NCBI GenBank assembly: GCA_001247695.2
Contig: LGRX02033392.1
Span: 1 to 64,000 of the forward strand
Length of the DNA: 64,000 nt
Source: Cymbomonas tetramitiformis
Lineage: Eukaryota; Chlorophyta; Pyramimonadophyceae; Pyramimonadales; Pyramimonadaceae
Direction: 5' to 3'
Shown here: positions 10,856 through 21,385 of the stretch, piece after piece
How the letters are laid out: every line of letters starts with the position of its first letter
Numbering within the stretch: the first letter of the stretch is position 1
Notes under the pieces: model-generated
Database searches by the model: none
What the model was told of the DNA's origin: nothing
Seen by the model: the letters and a program-made list of their open reading frames with translations, nothing else
Position numbers and translations under genes: made by a program

Positions 10856-11833
10856 ATGGTAGCCACCAGATCATCTTCGAGCGCTCCTCTGCGGAGGAGG
10901 AACCTAGCGACTATTTTCGACCAAGCTGCTGCCCGACATGCAGCCACTCCCGGGACTCATAAGGCAACTGGCCCTCCGGCAGCGGGACCCCCTGCGACGT
11001 TCGTGGCAGCTGTCCGTACTTTGATCCGCACCACGCACGACGAGAAAGCCGCCAAGTTTGTCGCCAAGAAGTGTTTCGGTCTGAAGGACGAGCGCTTCCA
11101 TGGTGACGAGAAGAACGTGCACGTCATTTTTACCCGCATGGTAGCTGCTCTTCGCGAGGCTTTCGTAGCCGAGGACGAGCAGCTGAGCGACCTCTTTGTA
11201 CTCGACGACGCCAGCATCACGGTGCGAGCGGAGAGCAACCAGCTCCTCTTCATCTCCACCCTTGAGCTCCTCGTGCATCCTTCCAGTCCAGCTTCGGACT
11301 GGTTGGAGAGCTCTGCTCAGACGTTTCCCGCGGATGGGAAACGGGTTCTGCTCGAGTTTGCACGTAAGCTGCTTCATGCCGACGCACCCTTTCAGGGGAC
11401 GTCGGACTTGCTGGCAGTTGAGCTGGGCTACGGCAAGGACCCCAACGAAGCTATCATGGACTTCAATGCCGCGCTCGCCGCCGCAAAACGCAAGAACACC
11501 CTGGACGAGGACGACGTCAAGGGGCAGTTCATTCAGGCCATGGACGCCGACTACTACAGGCCTGTGGTATCGCGGCTCCTGCTGCACGACCAGCGGGTAG
11601 CGGTATCCTTGTTGACCGTTCAACAGTGGGCCCGCGAGTGTCGTGCGGCTCACGTGCGGGCTGGCACGGCTACGCAGAAGTCGGCTGCGGTTGGCAGCCA
11701 CATGTTGCCTGCGAGGTTTGGCAACCCGCCGGGTGGACACACTTCTGCGGACGCCGACGTGATGGAGATCCTCCTCGCGTTACGCAAGGAGGTGCGCGTT
11801 CTTTCCGACAAAGTCAACGAGTGCTGGAATGGT
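10856..11833 (+). CDS. Gag-like capsid protein, N-terminal part
   Basis: I chose the start at 10856 (MVATRSSSSAPLRRR) because the related remnant at 6040 begins the same way (M, then Ser/Thr/Arg-rich). About 325 codons follow with strongly helical, capsid-like composition and no catalytic motifs. A heptad-like stretch (VMEILLALRKEVRVL) lies just before the break. At 11834 a TRIM interrupts the gene, and the frame then runs to a stop inside the TRIM at 11941. The gene resumes at 12452. Confidence 0.6.
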
Positions 11834-12451
11834 CACACCGCTTACTCTTGTGACTCTTCCTATAGTAGTGGGTATGACTGTCACCCGAACCTGAACCCTA
11901 ACTGTTTATGCCCATGTAACGGGTTATCTGATCAGCTTTAATACATTCTGAGAAAACCTATCACTGAGTGAATATATCCCGGGTCCTAGGGGTATATCCA
12001 ACAGGTTTGGCCCCACGCACTTTTTTTAGACACTGCGAAGTTTGGCCATGTCTGGCTAAACAACGACGATTGAGATGGAGTGAGGGGCTCCTCTAGAGGC
12101 GCGGCGGAGCGGTATGGCCTAGTTACATGACTGGTTGATTGGGATTGCGGAGGGCTCGTGCACGTGGCCGCTTATTTTTCCTTGCTACGCGTTGGTAGAC
12201 GTTGGGATTTTGGTCGGATCCGGCACCACATTCCTTGGCCGCGTTGTTTAATCCACATGCACGTTTGGAGAACTTTGTGCGCACACCGCTTACTCTTGTG
12301 ACTCTTCCTATAGTAGTGTGTATGACTGTCACCCGAACCTGAACCCTAACTGTTTATGCCCATATAACGGGTTATCTGATCAGCTTTAATGCATTCTGAG
12401 AAAACCTATCACTGAGTGAATATATCCCGGGTCCTAGGGGTATATCCAACA
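11834..12451 (+). mobile_element. TRIM: miniature LTR element inserted in gag
   Basis: Two 170-bp direct repeats (11834-12003 and 12282-12451) flank 278 bp without coding capacity. The repeats end in CCAACA, and the internal part begins GGTTTGGCCCCACGC, a likely primer-binding site. The leader matches that at 5640-5700. By eye the repeats differ at only a handful of positions. The target duplication is not clean: AATGG lies before and AACGG or ACGGG after. Propagation would depend on an autonomous relative. Confidence 0.8.
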
Positions 12452-13640
12452 ACGGGAAGGGCTTCACTCCCCGCGCGGAGAAGCCTCACAACCCACGCCC
12501 AGGGTTGAAGCACCGCTTCGCGGCTTCTCCGCTTCCGGAGGGGAATTATTCGCAGGGCAACTCGAAGCTTGTAGCGTTTCATCGTGGGACTGGACAGGCG
12601 ATCCCGCTTTGTCAGCACTCGACGTGCACGACGGCGCAGGCTAGGGATTGGCACCGCGACTGCCCGCACGGCGGTCCGCGTGCGGAGAAGACGGCTACTG
12701 GGGTGCATTCTTTTGCGGTTCAGGACGTGGAGGGCGACTTCTACGCCGCTGCCTTCCAGCACGCCATCGACAGCAACGACGCCGACCGCTTCGACGCGCT
12801 ATGCTTCTTGGCGGGCGGCAAGCCCGTAATGCTCGAGGACCTCTCCACCGCCTCCTTCTGTGTGGGCGACACCGTTGAGACTCACGCCATCGACGAGTAT
12901 CTGGGGTGCTACCAACCCGCTGACACCCGCTTCGGGGTCTGCGCGGTTGGTGGTGCCATGAACGTCAACAACTTCCAGGTCCACGACAAGATCCTTGACG
13001 GCGCTCTGGTCGTGCCGCCACCGACCGCCAGCGCCGCCTGCCGCTCCGCAGTCGGTGGTGTCCGACGAGGGCATGTACCCCGTTAGCGCACTGCACGCCC
13101 ACGAGCCAGACACGTCCTTCATGGACAAGTTTGCGGTGAGGCTTGAGCTCACTAACCCTGACCCGCCCCTCGCGATGCATTGCATGGGGCCCGTGGCACC
13201 CGTTGATTCGGTTTCAGTGACTGGAGGGGAGTCCGAGGATGACGACGAGGGTAGTCCGCCGCCGTGGCAGGCTTTGGGCTGCGGCAGACCGCCGTTGGGC
13301 TTTGGGTATTCCGCCCTGACGTCACTCACGGTTTGCATGTTCTTCATCGTGTGTGCCGCTGCTGTACCGTCGGCCGCTTCGGCCTTCGGTGGTGTTAGCA
13401 TGGGCGCCGAGGCGGCTCCACCGGTCGGTGGTGTCGTTCACGGGCAGCCGGGTATGCTTCTGGTGACGACAACAGCCTTACGCACATCTTCAATCGACAA
13501 TCGAGGTTTGGGTTCTACCCACAATTGCCCCACGCATGATTTATCAGCAGCACCGGAGCACACCGACGACGAGGTCGGTGGTGCTGATGTGCTATCACCC
13601 GCAGCTATCCCACCGTTCCGGTATTGGCAGCCGGCGGGGT
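12452..13640 (+). pseudogene. Gag-like protein, C-terminal part with Cys/His cluster
   Basis: Reading resumes after the TRIM. At about 12615-12680 a cluster of Cys and His (CQHSTC, then WHRDCPH) resembles a degenerate zinc knuckle. A region beginning VQDVEGDFYAAAF follows. Near 13010 the frame shifts by one, and a second open frame (from about 12995) continues with an acidic stretch and a hydrophobic segment at about 13315-13400. The gene is cut off at about 13640 by the tail of the inverted LINE copy. Function beyond gag is not recognisable. Confidence 0.5.
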
Positions 13641-13719
13641 GGTACTCGGATAATAATAATAATTATTATTATTATAAGTATTATAATTATTATAATTATT
13701 ATAATTATTATCTAGCAAA

Positions 13720-14080
13720 GGGGACAAAGTCCCGAGAGTGCGGTATCCCTGCAAAGCAGGCTAGTGAAAACACCAGGGGCTACTCCCTCTGCTACAGCGC
13801 GCCCACAAAAAGGGGCTCAGCCCGCTTGTCAGCGGGGTGACATCTAGAGAAAAAGCAAAGTGCTAAAAAACTCTAGAAGATGGAGAAGCAGCCATGGCCG
13901 GGTGAGTGGAGGGGAGGCTGATTCTGAATGGTGGGGAAGGAAGTCGAAGAATTCAGGGGGTTTTTGGAGACGTTGAGAAAGGTGGTCGTGGTGAGGGGAC
14001 CGGGAGGGGGAGGGACGGCCCCTCCCCTTGGGGACTCGTTGGGGGCCGGGAGTTTACACTCCCAGCTCCCAACCCATCCA
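13720..14080 (-). other. Structured LINE 3' UTR (copy E)
   Basis: On the minus strand the same hairpins occur in the same order as in copies B, C and D: a GGGAGT...ACTCCC hairpin just after the stop codon, a C-rich tract, CCCGC/GCGGG, GCCC/GGGC, CCTGC/GCAGG and GGGAC/GTCCC. The stem sequences differ from the other copies but still pair. Confidence 0.75.
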
Positions 14081-14100
14081 ATATTGCAAGTCTTTGAAAA

Positions 14101-14698
14101 TTATTGCAAGAGAGTTTGAAGGAAATCAATTGACTGTTGAACGGCTTCTGTTTCTGACATGGTTTCATTGCTTGGAATGTCAACTGTGTGTGGGTCAGTG
14201 TTTAAGGTGGTGGTTGTGCTTAATTTAAACACGTCTCGCCTGTTTTTGGTGTGTTGCCTGCAAACTCTTGAGAGTTTTTTGAGAAGTGGTTTAATCTTAC
14301 CACGGGGTACACCTATCGTGTTGAGAACGGAACCAAAAAGAGGGGGGAGGTATCCCATGAGTGTAAGAGCTTTGGGCCATTTCACAGTGCTCATGAAGGT
14401 CTTGGAATTTGCATTGGTGCCACCATAATAGGACTCATTATCACTCTGACGGTAAGGAGGGTCTTGAGTAGGCCATGGACGGAGTGAAAAGGGAAGTACT
14501 TCGTCCCTTTCGTTCATAACTTCTTTCCAAATATCAGTGCTAACTCCTGTGTATTCAAGTCTCTTCTTCGTGATCTTAGACTTGGGAAGGACGTTGAGAA
14601 ACCATCTGGCAATCTTTTTCTGCGTAGACCTCCAGTCAAAGGCTGGTTGGATGTCACTGGGTGCGCTGTCTATAGATATAATTACAACATCCGAAAAG
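14101..14698 (-). pseudogene. LINE polyprotein C-terminus (copy E)
   Basis: The minus-strand frame matches the C-termini of copies B, C and D, including PAFDWR, WFLNVLPKSK, IKPLLKKLSRVCRQHTK and the terminal FLQTLLQ before the stop at 14101. One frame change occurs near 14517. It is too short to hold any catalytic motif. Confidence 0.85.
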
Positions 14699-15056
14699 TC
14701 CTAACGTAGAGCAAAATCAGCCAAATCGAAATTTCGAAATCTAACGTAGAGCAAATTCACAAAAAATGCAAATCAATTTTCCAAGTAAATTCATTCCACA
14801 AGAAACAACACATTTCCATTCGATACTTAACTGTCATACGAAATCTAACGTAGAGCAAAAAAACAAAATTTTCAAAATTCGAAATCCAGCATCCCGAAGA
14901 CTGAAATCTGAAATTTAACGCAGAGCAAAATCAGCCAAATCGAAATTTCGAAATCTAACGTAGAGCAAATTCACAAAAAATGCAAAATCGACTTATCAAG
15001 TAAATCCATTTCACATGCAACAATGCTTTTCAATTTGGTATTTAAACCTGGAATCT
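14699..15056. repeat. 214-bp tandem repeat, AT-rich, about 1.7 copies
   Basis: The phrase GCAAAATCAGCCAAATCGAA starts at 14711 and again at 14925, giving a 214-bp period. A shorter phrase, TAACGTAGAGCAAA, recurs several times within each unit. There is no coding potential. The repeat directly abuts the 5' break of LINE copy E. Confidence 0.8.
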
Positions 15057-15154
15057 GATGTTACACGGTAAGACAGGCACCCTGGCCCGCTCCCAAATAT
15101 TGATACACTATATACATATTATACAACCCAGCATTCTGGCAACTTCGACGGTTT

Positions 15155-15892
15155 CTAGGCAGGCTCCCTCTGAGGAGGTGGTGGCAGCTGAGCCAACTGG
15201 TTCTGGTTATTCCTATTGTCATTCTTATTTCGTTTGTCCACCCAAGTCACATTGATGGACCCATCCTTGTTCAACGCATAAGGAGACTTGCAGTCCCGCA
15301 GCATATGTGACCCCTGGTATTTCGGGCATTTGGCATTACCATCTGCAGGAGCTCCCGGTTTTGCAGTAACATGCTTAGTGGCTCCTGATAACGAGGCCTT
15401 CTTGGATTGAGTTTTTTTGAACATCTGCAGTTCTGACTCGTGCGCATCATTTTTCTCGCACTCTGGAACTGTAGCCCTTATTTGTTGATGTGCAAACAGG
15501 GCAATGTGATTGTCCGGCAAGGACGCATCCCTAGTACCCCCTGCCAACTCCCTCTCAATGAGAGTGGCAAGGGAATACAAGGACTGAGGAGTCTCCGGCT
15601 CCCTCGAACTGGCTCCCGGCAAGCCAAAGGCAGCTGCCACCTTCCGCATCAGCTTCGGTATCTCCGGCACCGCCTTCCCCGGGGTCAGGCACCACTCCAA
15701 TAGCTCGCTTCTCAATCGGTGGGCTTTCAACCAGTTGGAGACCCCTTGGTCTCTTCTTGCATGGATCTTTGGAGTACCGAGTCCACGTATGCCTGAATGT
15801 CGAATCCCGGCGTCACCGATGATGCCAATCCCAAGAGAGCCTGCTCCCTCATGCCACCATCCATCTTCATTTACTTGAGGTTGAGGAAACAC
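15155..15892 (-). pseudogene. Gag-like protein C-terminal part with damaged zinc knuckle
   Basis: On the minus strand a helical region is followed by a basic segment and CPKYQGSHMLRDC. That looks like a CCHC zinc knuckle in which the second Cys is Tyr and the spacing is one short. A Gln/Asn- and Pro-rich tail ends in a stop. Near 15750 the better reading (FDIQAYVDSVLQRSMQEETKG) is in another frame, so there is at least one frameshift. Probably it belongs with the minus-strand pieces at 17367 and 18150 as one retroelement gag. Confidence 0.55.
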
Positions 15893-16450
15893 TCACATAT
15901 CGTCCTTTGTCTCGATACAAACATGCATAATAATGTGTTGCAGCAGTAGCATCTTCTCGCCCCCACTCTGATAATGCACGTAATACAATAATCATAAGGG
16001 GCCATAATCTGAGGCAATCACATCACCCTCCCTAATCATTATTTTTCAACTTCAGCTTGTCATACGCATGCAATCTTTCATCGATCGGATCACAGAAATT
16101 CTTCATATCTATCCTCACATCAAACAAAGCAATCATAGTCATCATAATTGCAGTAATTATTGTCCATCATCACAGCAACTATTTTGTCATAATTAGAGCA
16201 ATTCCATCATCATGGTAACAACATTAATTTCAATCATATTTTCAGCAGTCCTTACAGCAAATTCAAATTTTGTAATATTTAACAAACTCATATTTTCAAA
16301 TAGCAATATTTCATCTCAATTACAGCAATTATTTTTCATCATAATCACAGCAAACAATTTTTATCATAATCACAACAATTAATGCCAAATCATTTGAAAC
16401 CATGCCACAATTAGGAAATTACAACCCTCATGCAAACTTGCCCTCATCAT
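15893..16450. repeat. AT-rich low-complexity stretch (CATCATAATCACAGCAATT-like)
   Basis: Loose repeats of ATCATAAT, CACAGCAA and CAATTATTTTTCATC run from about 16050 to 16400 without a fixed period. No coding frame survives. It sits between two protein-like minus-strand segments and may be an intron or an old insertion. Confidence 0.5.
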
Positions 16451-16466
16451 AATCATACACCTATGT

Positions 16467-16790
16467 CTACCACAGATATGTGAATCTGTCCTCCCCATAT
16501 GGGAGTTCATCCACCACCAGAACGGATCTACACAACGGACATCTGACCACTTTCCTATAAGTCATGGTGAATACAGCATGGATTGCTGCTGGCTGGACTA
16601 GGCTGGTCAAATGATACATCTCATCTAGGCCATCAAAGCAGGCTACATGATAATGATGATTACATGCAGTTGAAACACATGGCATTTCCCCCAGCAGGCT
16701 GGCTAAGCAAATTGCACAGTCGTCTCCCACCGTTGGGGCAGTCAGTGTTCTCGTGAGTACAACTTCCTCATCGGCCTCCCGAGCTTGTAA
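16467..16790 (-). CDS. RING-H2 zinc-finger domain protein (single exon or fragment)
   Basis: The frame encodes a complete RING-H2 pattern: CAIC, a later C-N-H with H-V-A-C (CNHHYHVAC), a 32-residue loop, and CPLC. Spacing fits C-x2-C, C-x-H, H-x2-C, C-x2-C of E3 ubiquitin ligases, where it recruits the E2 enzyme. There is no in-frame ATG before the domain. A plausible acceptor (TTACAAG) lies upstream, so this is probably an internal or last exon, or a domain captured by the surrounding retroelement. The family is clear; the gene boundaries are not. Confidence 0.6.
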   Translation of the reverse strand, partial: LQAREADEEVVLTRTLTAPTVGDDCAICLASLLGEMPCVSTACNHHYHVACFDGLDEMYHLTSLVQPAAIHAVFTMTYRKVVRCPLCRSVLVVDELPYGEDRFTYLW

Positions 16791-16880
16791 TATCAATCAA
16801 CCAATTTGTGTCAGGAAGGCCTGTAACCAGGAGCTTACATCCGACCAGATTTTTTGGAAACTAATTGTCCACATAAACAA

Positions 16881-17000
16881 CCCCCACGGGGTAAACAGTC
16901 CCTCCAAGAGGAGACACCTCACAGATTGAGGATTTCAAGCAACAAAAACCCCCACGGGGTAAATACTCTTCCAAGAAGAGCCTCACTCAGTGTGAGGATA
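16881..17000. repeat. Tandem hairpin repeats CCCCACGGGG...
   Basis: Two units start ACCCCCACGGGGTAAA (16881 and 16948, approximately). Each contains three successive small hairpins: CCCC/GGGG, then CTCC/GGAG or CTCTT/AAGAG, then CCTCA/TGAGG or CCTCAC/GTGAGG. A third partial unit with CCCCACGGGA follows at about 17020. The stems vary but stay paired. Confidence 0.55.
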
Positions 17001-17366
17001 ACATCAGTTCTTGTTGTCCCCACGGGACACAAGCAGCATTTAAATCCAAAACTTTCAAAGCAAGTCAAATACTTTTAAATTGGCAGGCCACAAACAGTAA
17101 GCATAAAAGTTCACAAGAACCATAAATTTACCACCTAGGAAGCGCCCACAAGCACGGGTACTGCGCTCCTAGATTACTGCAAGGGCCCTAACTAATTACT
17201 CTTTGGAACTAGGACGGGGACCGGACTATTCTTAAGGAGGGGAAGAATTCCTAATTAGTGAAAACGGGTTGAACAGGCTGATTAAGTTTTTTCAAGCTAC
17301 AGGGAAGAAGAAGGCCCTAGCAAAATTAACCGAAGTGAATTCAAATTGCTAAAGGAAAAGGAGAGG

Positions 17367-17740
17367 TCAAGCAGGAGCGCTCGGGCTAGCTACCTGGGCT
17401 GGTTGAAGAGGTTCTTGGACTTGGCTTGCGGGAGGATTGAGACCAGAGAAAAGTCCTTGCTCTGCATTCGGGTCCACGTGCGGGCCGAACCCCGGCGGGT
17501 ACGTCGGGGTCTGTGCGGCTCCCGGCCGGACGTGCAACGGGGACGGGGGCCGCCGGGGGCCCGTGCCTTCGGTAACAGGGACAACGGGAGGTGTTTGCTG
17601 TCCCGATTCCCGGGACGCCAAGTCGGTCGGGACGTCCCCCATTGGCGGGGGGACCGGCCCCCCCGCGTTCAAATCAGCACGCGGGGTCAGAGTCATAGGT
17701 TGAGCCGTATCCCCCGTCGCGCCGTCGGGGCCGTACGGGA
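17367..17740 (-). pseudogene. Proline-rich gag-like segment
   Basis: The minus strand encodes about 110 residues rich in Pro, Gly, Thr and Ala, such as PVPPPMGDVP and GPRRPPSPL. It ends at a good splice donor (CAG then GTAGCT, near 17390), so it may be an exon. Low-complexity linkers like this are common in retroelement gag proteins. No domain is recognised. Confidence 0.35.
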
Positions 17741-17969
17741 CCTCTCAAGCACCTCGCGGAAGCTTTCCAGATTCCTCACCATAGTGGCTCTGGACTTCGA
17801 CAGACAGGAAGCACTACACCTACTTAGAAAGATACATGACCTCGCTACGGGATATGCAGTTAGCCTTAACAGACTATATAGGAAAAAAGTGGACACCGAA
17901 CCGGATTAAGAGAAAGGATGGGAGAAGAGTCATGGGGACTCACAAAGCCCCACGCCCCGAAAAAGGGTG

Positions 17970-18008
17970 TCTCTTTTTCTTTTCTTTTCTTTTCTTTTCT
18001 TTTCTTTT
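17970..18008. repeat. (TTTTC)n microsatellite
   Basis: About seven copies of TTTTC lie in tandem. No other feature is evident here. Confidence 0.95.
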
Positions 18009-18149
18009 GGCTCTGGACTGGCTGTTCGTGACCTCCTGACCGGGGACCTTGGCACAGATTTTCCGTAGGTGCTCGGACTTGAAGATAGAGGGGTTCAACA
18101 GTAAATTCCTTGCCAGGCAACACGAAGGAAGCAACATCCTCAAGGAGCA

Positions 18150-18490
18150 GCACATCTAAGGAGGCAGTCCAGGAGCTGCTTGGTCACCAAACGACAGTTC
18201 TTGTAACAAGGACGGTCCGGACGGCGATTCCGGCGTTTCAGCATTCTCCCGCGACCACCTTTCCCCCGCGTCGACCACCTCGTCACCGTCTTCGGATTCA
18301 TTAAGACCCAACGAGCGAAAAATTGCGGGCTCGGCTCCCGCGGAGGGGAGAGCCGCGGAGCCGAGGTTGGTGCATTCAACGCGGGCGACACGTTGGGCAC
18401 GGAATTCTCGTCGAGCTGACGAGCCCGTGCACTGCGGGAGGCGCGGGTCGCCCTCCGCAAATCAGAACTAGTAGCGAGTGCTGCGAAACT
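18150..18490 (-). pseudogene. Gag-like N-terminal segment
   Basis: The minus strand starts MSFAALATSSDLRRATRASR, a Ser/Thr/Arg-rich start like the other gag genes here. It shifts frame near 18310 into an acidic stretch (LNESEDGDEVVDAGERW) and stops at about 18162. It may be the first part of the gene whose later parts are at 17367 and 15155. Assignment rests on composition and order only. Confidence 0.35.
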
Positions 18491-18755
18491 CATGATTGTA
18501 AGAAGAAAACTTGCGTTAGGAAACGGAGAAGAAAGACGCAGCAATCGTCAGCAGGTAGGAAAAGTGAAGTATTTTCACCAATTTCCGACTAAAGAGCGAC
18601 ACTCTGCGACACTTGGACTTCGAAGCTGGAGGTGAACAGCCACTTCGTGATCCTTCATTTCCTCGATCCGGGGAGTGAGATCAGACGATCCGTCTCCTGA
18701 ATGACGGTCATCACTGATGACGGAAGGAAAGTCGGCGATCAACTACTCTGGGGGC

Positions 18756-18829
18756 CAGAGCCTTCGGATCGGTTAAATTTAGATGTTATGACTTAGGGTT
18801 TGTAACTGTCATGGAGTCCGAAGGCTCTG
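18756..18829. repeat. 13-bp inverted repeat at the satellite edge
   Basis: CAGAGCCTTCGGA at 18756-18768 is the exact reverse complement of TCCGAAGGCTCTG at 18817-18829. It lies at the left edge of the satellite block. A 28-bp phrase beginning CTCTGAGCTTCTAAAATG follows it and recurs at about 19704 on the other side of the array. Confidence 0.75.
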
Positions 18830-18849
18830 AGCTTCTAAAATGTAACAAA

Positions 18850-19425
18850 CCTTTCATTTGCGCCCATCCTCGGACGCAACCGAGCTGTATACTAGATTTT
18901 GCGAACGCTCAAAAATCTCGTTTTCTAGCGAACCCTGCGAGCAAACCCCAACTGGAACGTCAAACACGGTCCCCTACATCACAGAACATCACGGGTATGA
19001 GTTGCGGAAGTGGTAGAGGGGTTCGTCACCTTTCATTTGCGCCCATCCTCGAACGCAATCAAGCTGTATACGAGATTTAGCGGACGCTCAAAAGTCTCGT
19101 TTTCTAGCGATCCCTGCAAGCAAACCCCAACTGGAACGTCAAAAACGGTCCCCTACATCACTTAACAACAAGGATATGAGTTGTGGAAGTGGTAGAGGGG
19201 ATCTTCACCTTTCATTAACGCCCATCATCAGACGCAACCGAGCTGTAGTCGAGATTCTACATACGCTCGCAAGTGTCGGTTTATTGCGAACCCTGTGAGC
19301 AAACCCCAACTGGAACGTGAAAGACGGTCCCACATACAACGCTAGATACCTAGTGTGAGTTGTTCAAGTGTTTTCAGGATGCGCACGTAAAATCTGCGCC
19401 CATCGTCGCACGTTTCCGGACAATA
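18850..19425. repeat. 179-bp tandem satellite, about 3.2 copies
   Basis: Units begin CCTTTCATTTGCGCCCATC at 18850, 19029 and 19208, and a partial unit starts near 19387, so the period is exactly 179 bp. The units share AACCCCAACTGGAACGT and ACGGTCCC. They diverge from left to right, the last being most degraded. There is no coding capacity. Confidence 0.9.
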
Positions 19426-19910
19426 CAGTTAAAGCAATGAACGTGGGGAGATGGCGTTTGCTCACCCAAGATGTCGCGCTCTTTACAACTTCGTGTAGGG
19501 AAAAGGTTCAGAATTGAGGCGAAAACCAAAGTAAATATGCCTCTACCATGTCTTGTAGGATAATTGCGCTCTCCAAAATGGGCGGGGGGGATGATCACGC
19601 TGCACACGCTGCATTTTTATCACCAGATAAACAGCAGAGAGGACTTGGAAAAGGCAGTGAGATTTACGGCTGTTTTCTTGGTTTTGGCATAAAAGACCGG
19701 GGTCTCTGAGCTTCTAAAATGTAACAAACCTCGAATAATCGAATCTCGATCGCTTCGGCCGCGGCTCAGAGACTCCGGTTCCGGAGTAACAGCAGACTAC
19801 GCGCACGATGTCACCAATGAGCAATGAGGCGGTGACACTCCGGTGCGACTGCGGAAGATGGTTTTGGCATTTCCGACTGCCACTGGCCGAAGTGTCCCCG
19901 AACGGCCAGC

Positions 19911-20905
19911 CATATTCAAATTGAATGCCCAGGACGCAACAACAGCTTAAGTGACCTTAGAGCAACTCAGGATGCTGAGCTGAGGAAAATTATTGCTGAA
20001 GGAATTTCAGGCGAGCCTAAACCGTCCTAAATCCTGGTAAGGGTACCACATATATCCAATCAAAACCATCGAAACTCTTCCCTCTTGCTGACCTCAGACG
20101 GGATATGGATGATGAATTATACTTACACGCTCTACCGGAAGCCATGTATCGACCATCAACTTCAAAAAAGAATACCATTGCTGTGTCTGCTAAACCGGAA
20201 GCGGACCCTGTCACGGGAGCAATTAAATACCCCGAACTTCAATATGTCCGAAGAAAACTAAGAGTTTTGGAAACTTCTGGCATGGCACCGCCTCTCAATG
20301 ATCCGTAAGACGAATATCCCTCCTTCAAGAACCTTTACCGCACCAGGGCTATTTATTAAGGAAGATATTCAAAACCTCAGTAGCACATCTGCTGAGATTG
20401 CGGGACTGCGATTCCTGCTCACAGAACAAAAGGAGAAACTTCTCAAATCCATGACTCCAATGGCGCATGCCATTGACTCCATGGCCGCAATTTCTGCTGT
20501 AACAAAGGATGGCAGATCCATGAGTGCCCGTGACAAACTCCGTGAAGTCAACCGCAGAGATGTGCAGGCTGTCCGCCTACTACTAGAAGAACTTGGCTTC
20601 TACAGTGAAAGGGATCACAGTAAAATCATCCTCAAATGGATAAGAGGTCACAATAATGACAAAGTTCACGACAGAGTGGATCGGACTGCCAAAAGAGCCT
20701 CATTCAGAGGGGGTTGCTTAGACATTCCTCGCTACGATCCGGTCGAAGAATTGCCTTTCTCATTGTTCTTTTTCGAGGCTCCCATCTTATGTGATATCCG
20801 CAGTCACATTCGAAGAATCCAACGTCTCTCACACTATCATAACTGGAAAACCCCTCAGTCTCAAGGAAAGTACCTGAGAATGCTCAATGAGAATAACATC
20901 AAAAA
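19911..20905 (+). pseudogene. Two shuffled LINE fragments
   Basis: 19911-20292 matches the LINE region from the zinc finger to the start of the methyltransferase-like domain. 20293-20905 matches the RNase H region, which in an intact element lies upstream of it. The order is therefore swapped at a junction near 20295. The second piece keeps three of the four RNase H acidic residues, the E in SAEIAGL, the D in AIDSMAA and the D in VDRTAKRA. It ends where it would approach the zinc finger. Neither piece can work alone. Confidence 0.8.
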
Positions 20906-21385
20906 AGCTTCTCCGCCTCCGAGGCGTCCCACCTTGAAAAACGCAATTTTTAGTACAATAAATATGCGTTAATATTTTAGTTTTCTGAAGCTTTTTAGAA
21001 ATATTTTCGCGACTTTAAGGTATATTTTGACCCCTGTTTTGCCTTCTGCTGTGAGATATGGGCCTGTGCACGCTAAACCCTAAAACCTGCGGTATGTTTC
21101 ACTTTTGCTAGTTTTGATCTTTTGTTGATATGTGATATGCATTTAAGTACCCAGCGACCTGAGTTTCTTACGAAGGTCCTGGGGAAAATTACACCAAACG
21201 CCTGGAGAAGCTAGGAAGCCTAGCGTTTCCTAGTGAGGAACCTATACCGCACTCGCACCATTAGAACAACATTACGCGTACCTACCTGACACCTAACAGA
21301 AACAACTAACAGTTACGGAAAATTGAAAATTGACAGCGAAAAAGGGAGACGTACTGTTTGCAGTGCCACCAGAAACGACAGAGAT
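20906..21385 (+). other. Upstream region of the spliced gene
   Basis: This non-coding stretch separates the LINE fragments from the four-exon gene. It contains AAACCCTAAAAC at about 21080 and a GAAGCTAGGAAGCCTAGCGTTTC imperfect palindrome at about 21210. I see no clear TATA box. It presumably holds the promoter and leader of the next gene. Confidence 0.35.

Larger units (their letters stand above)
10646..13640 (+). mobile_element. LTR-retrotransposon remnant with gag (plus strand)
   Basis: This stretch holds the end of an untranslated leader (10646-10855) and a gag gene in two pieces (10856-11833 and 12452-13640) separated by a TRIM. It is cut at about 13640 by an inverted LINE 3' end. No reverse transcriptase or integrase remains. 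GC content and codon use differ sharply from the AC-rich LINE on its left, which marks the junction. Confidence 0.7.
13641..14698 (-). mobile_element. LINE 3' end, inverted and 5'-truncated (copy E)
   Basis: On the minus strand this holds the last 200 or so codons of the LINE polyprotein, the GC-rich 3' UTR and a long tail of ATT/TTA repeats (13649-13713). The break at about 14698 lies inside the methyltransferase-like domain, downstream of its NPPF motif. A clean 5' truncation with an intact simple-repeat tail is what target-primed reverse transcription produces. Confidence 0.88.

Noticed and set aside
10646..10962. The RT frame of copy A continues for 100 codons
   Set aside because: This part is the leader and early gag of an LTR element read in the wrong frame; LINE homology ends at about 10645.
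17346..17909. Plus-strand open frame of 187 codons
   Set aside because: GC-rich antisense of a Pro-rich minus-strand segment; only its last 50 residues look protein-like, which is too little to support a gene.
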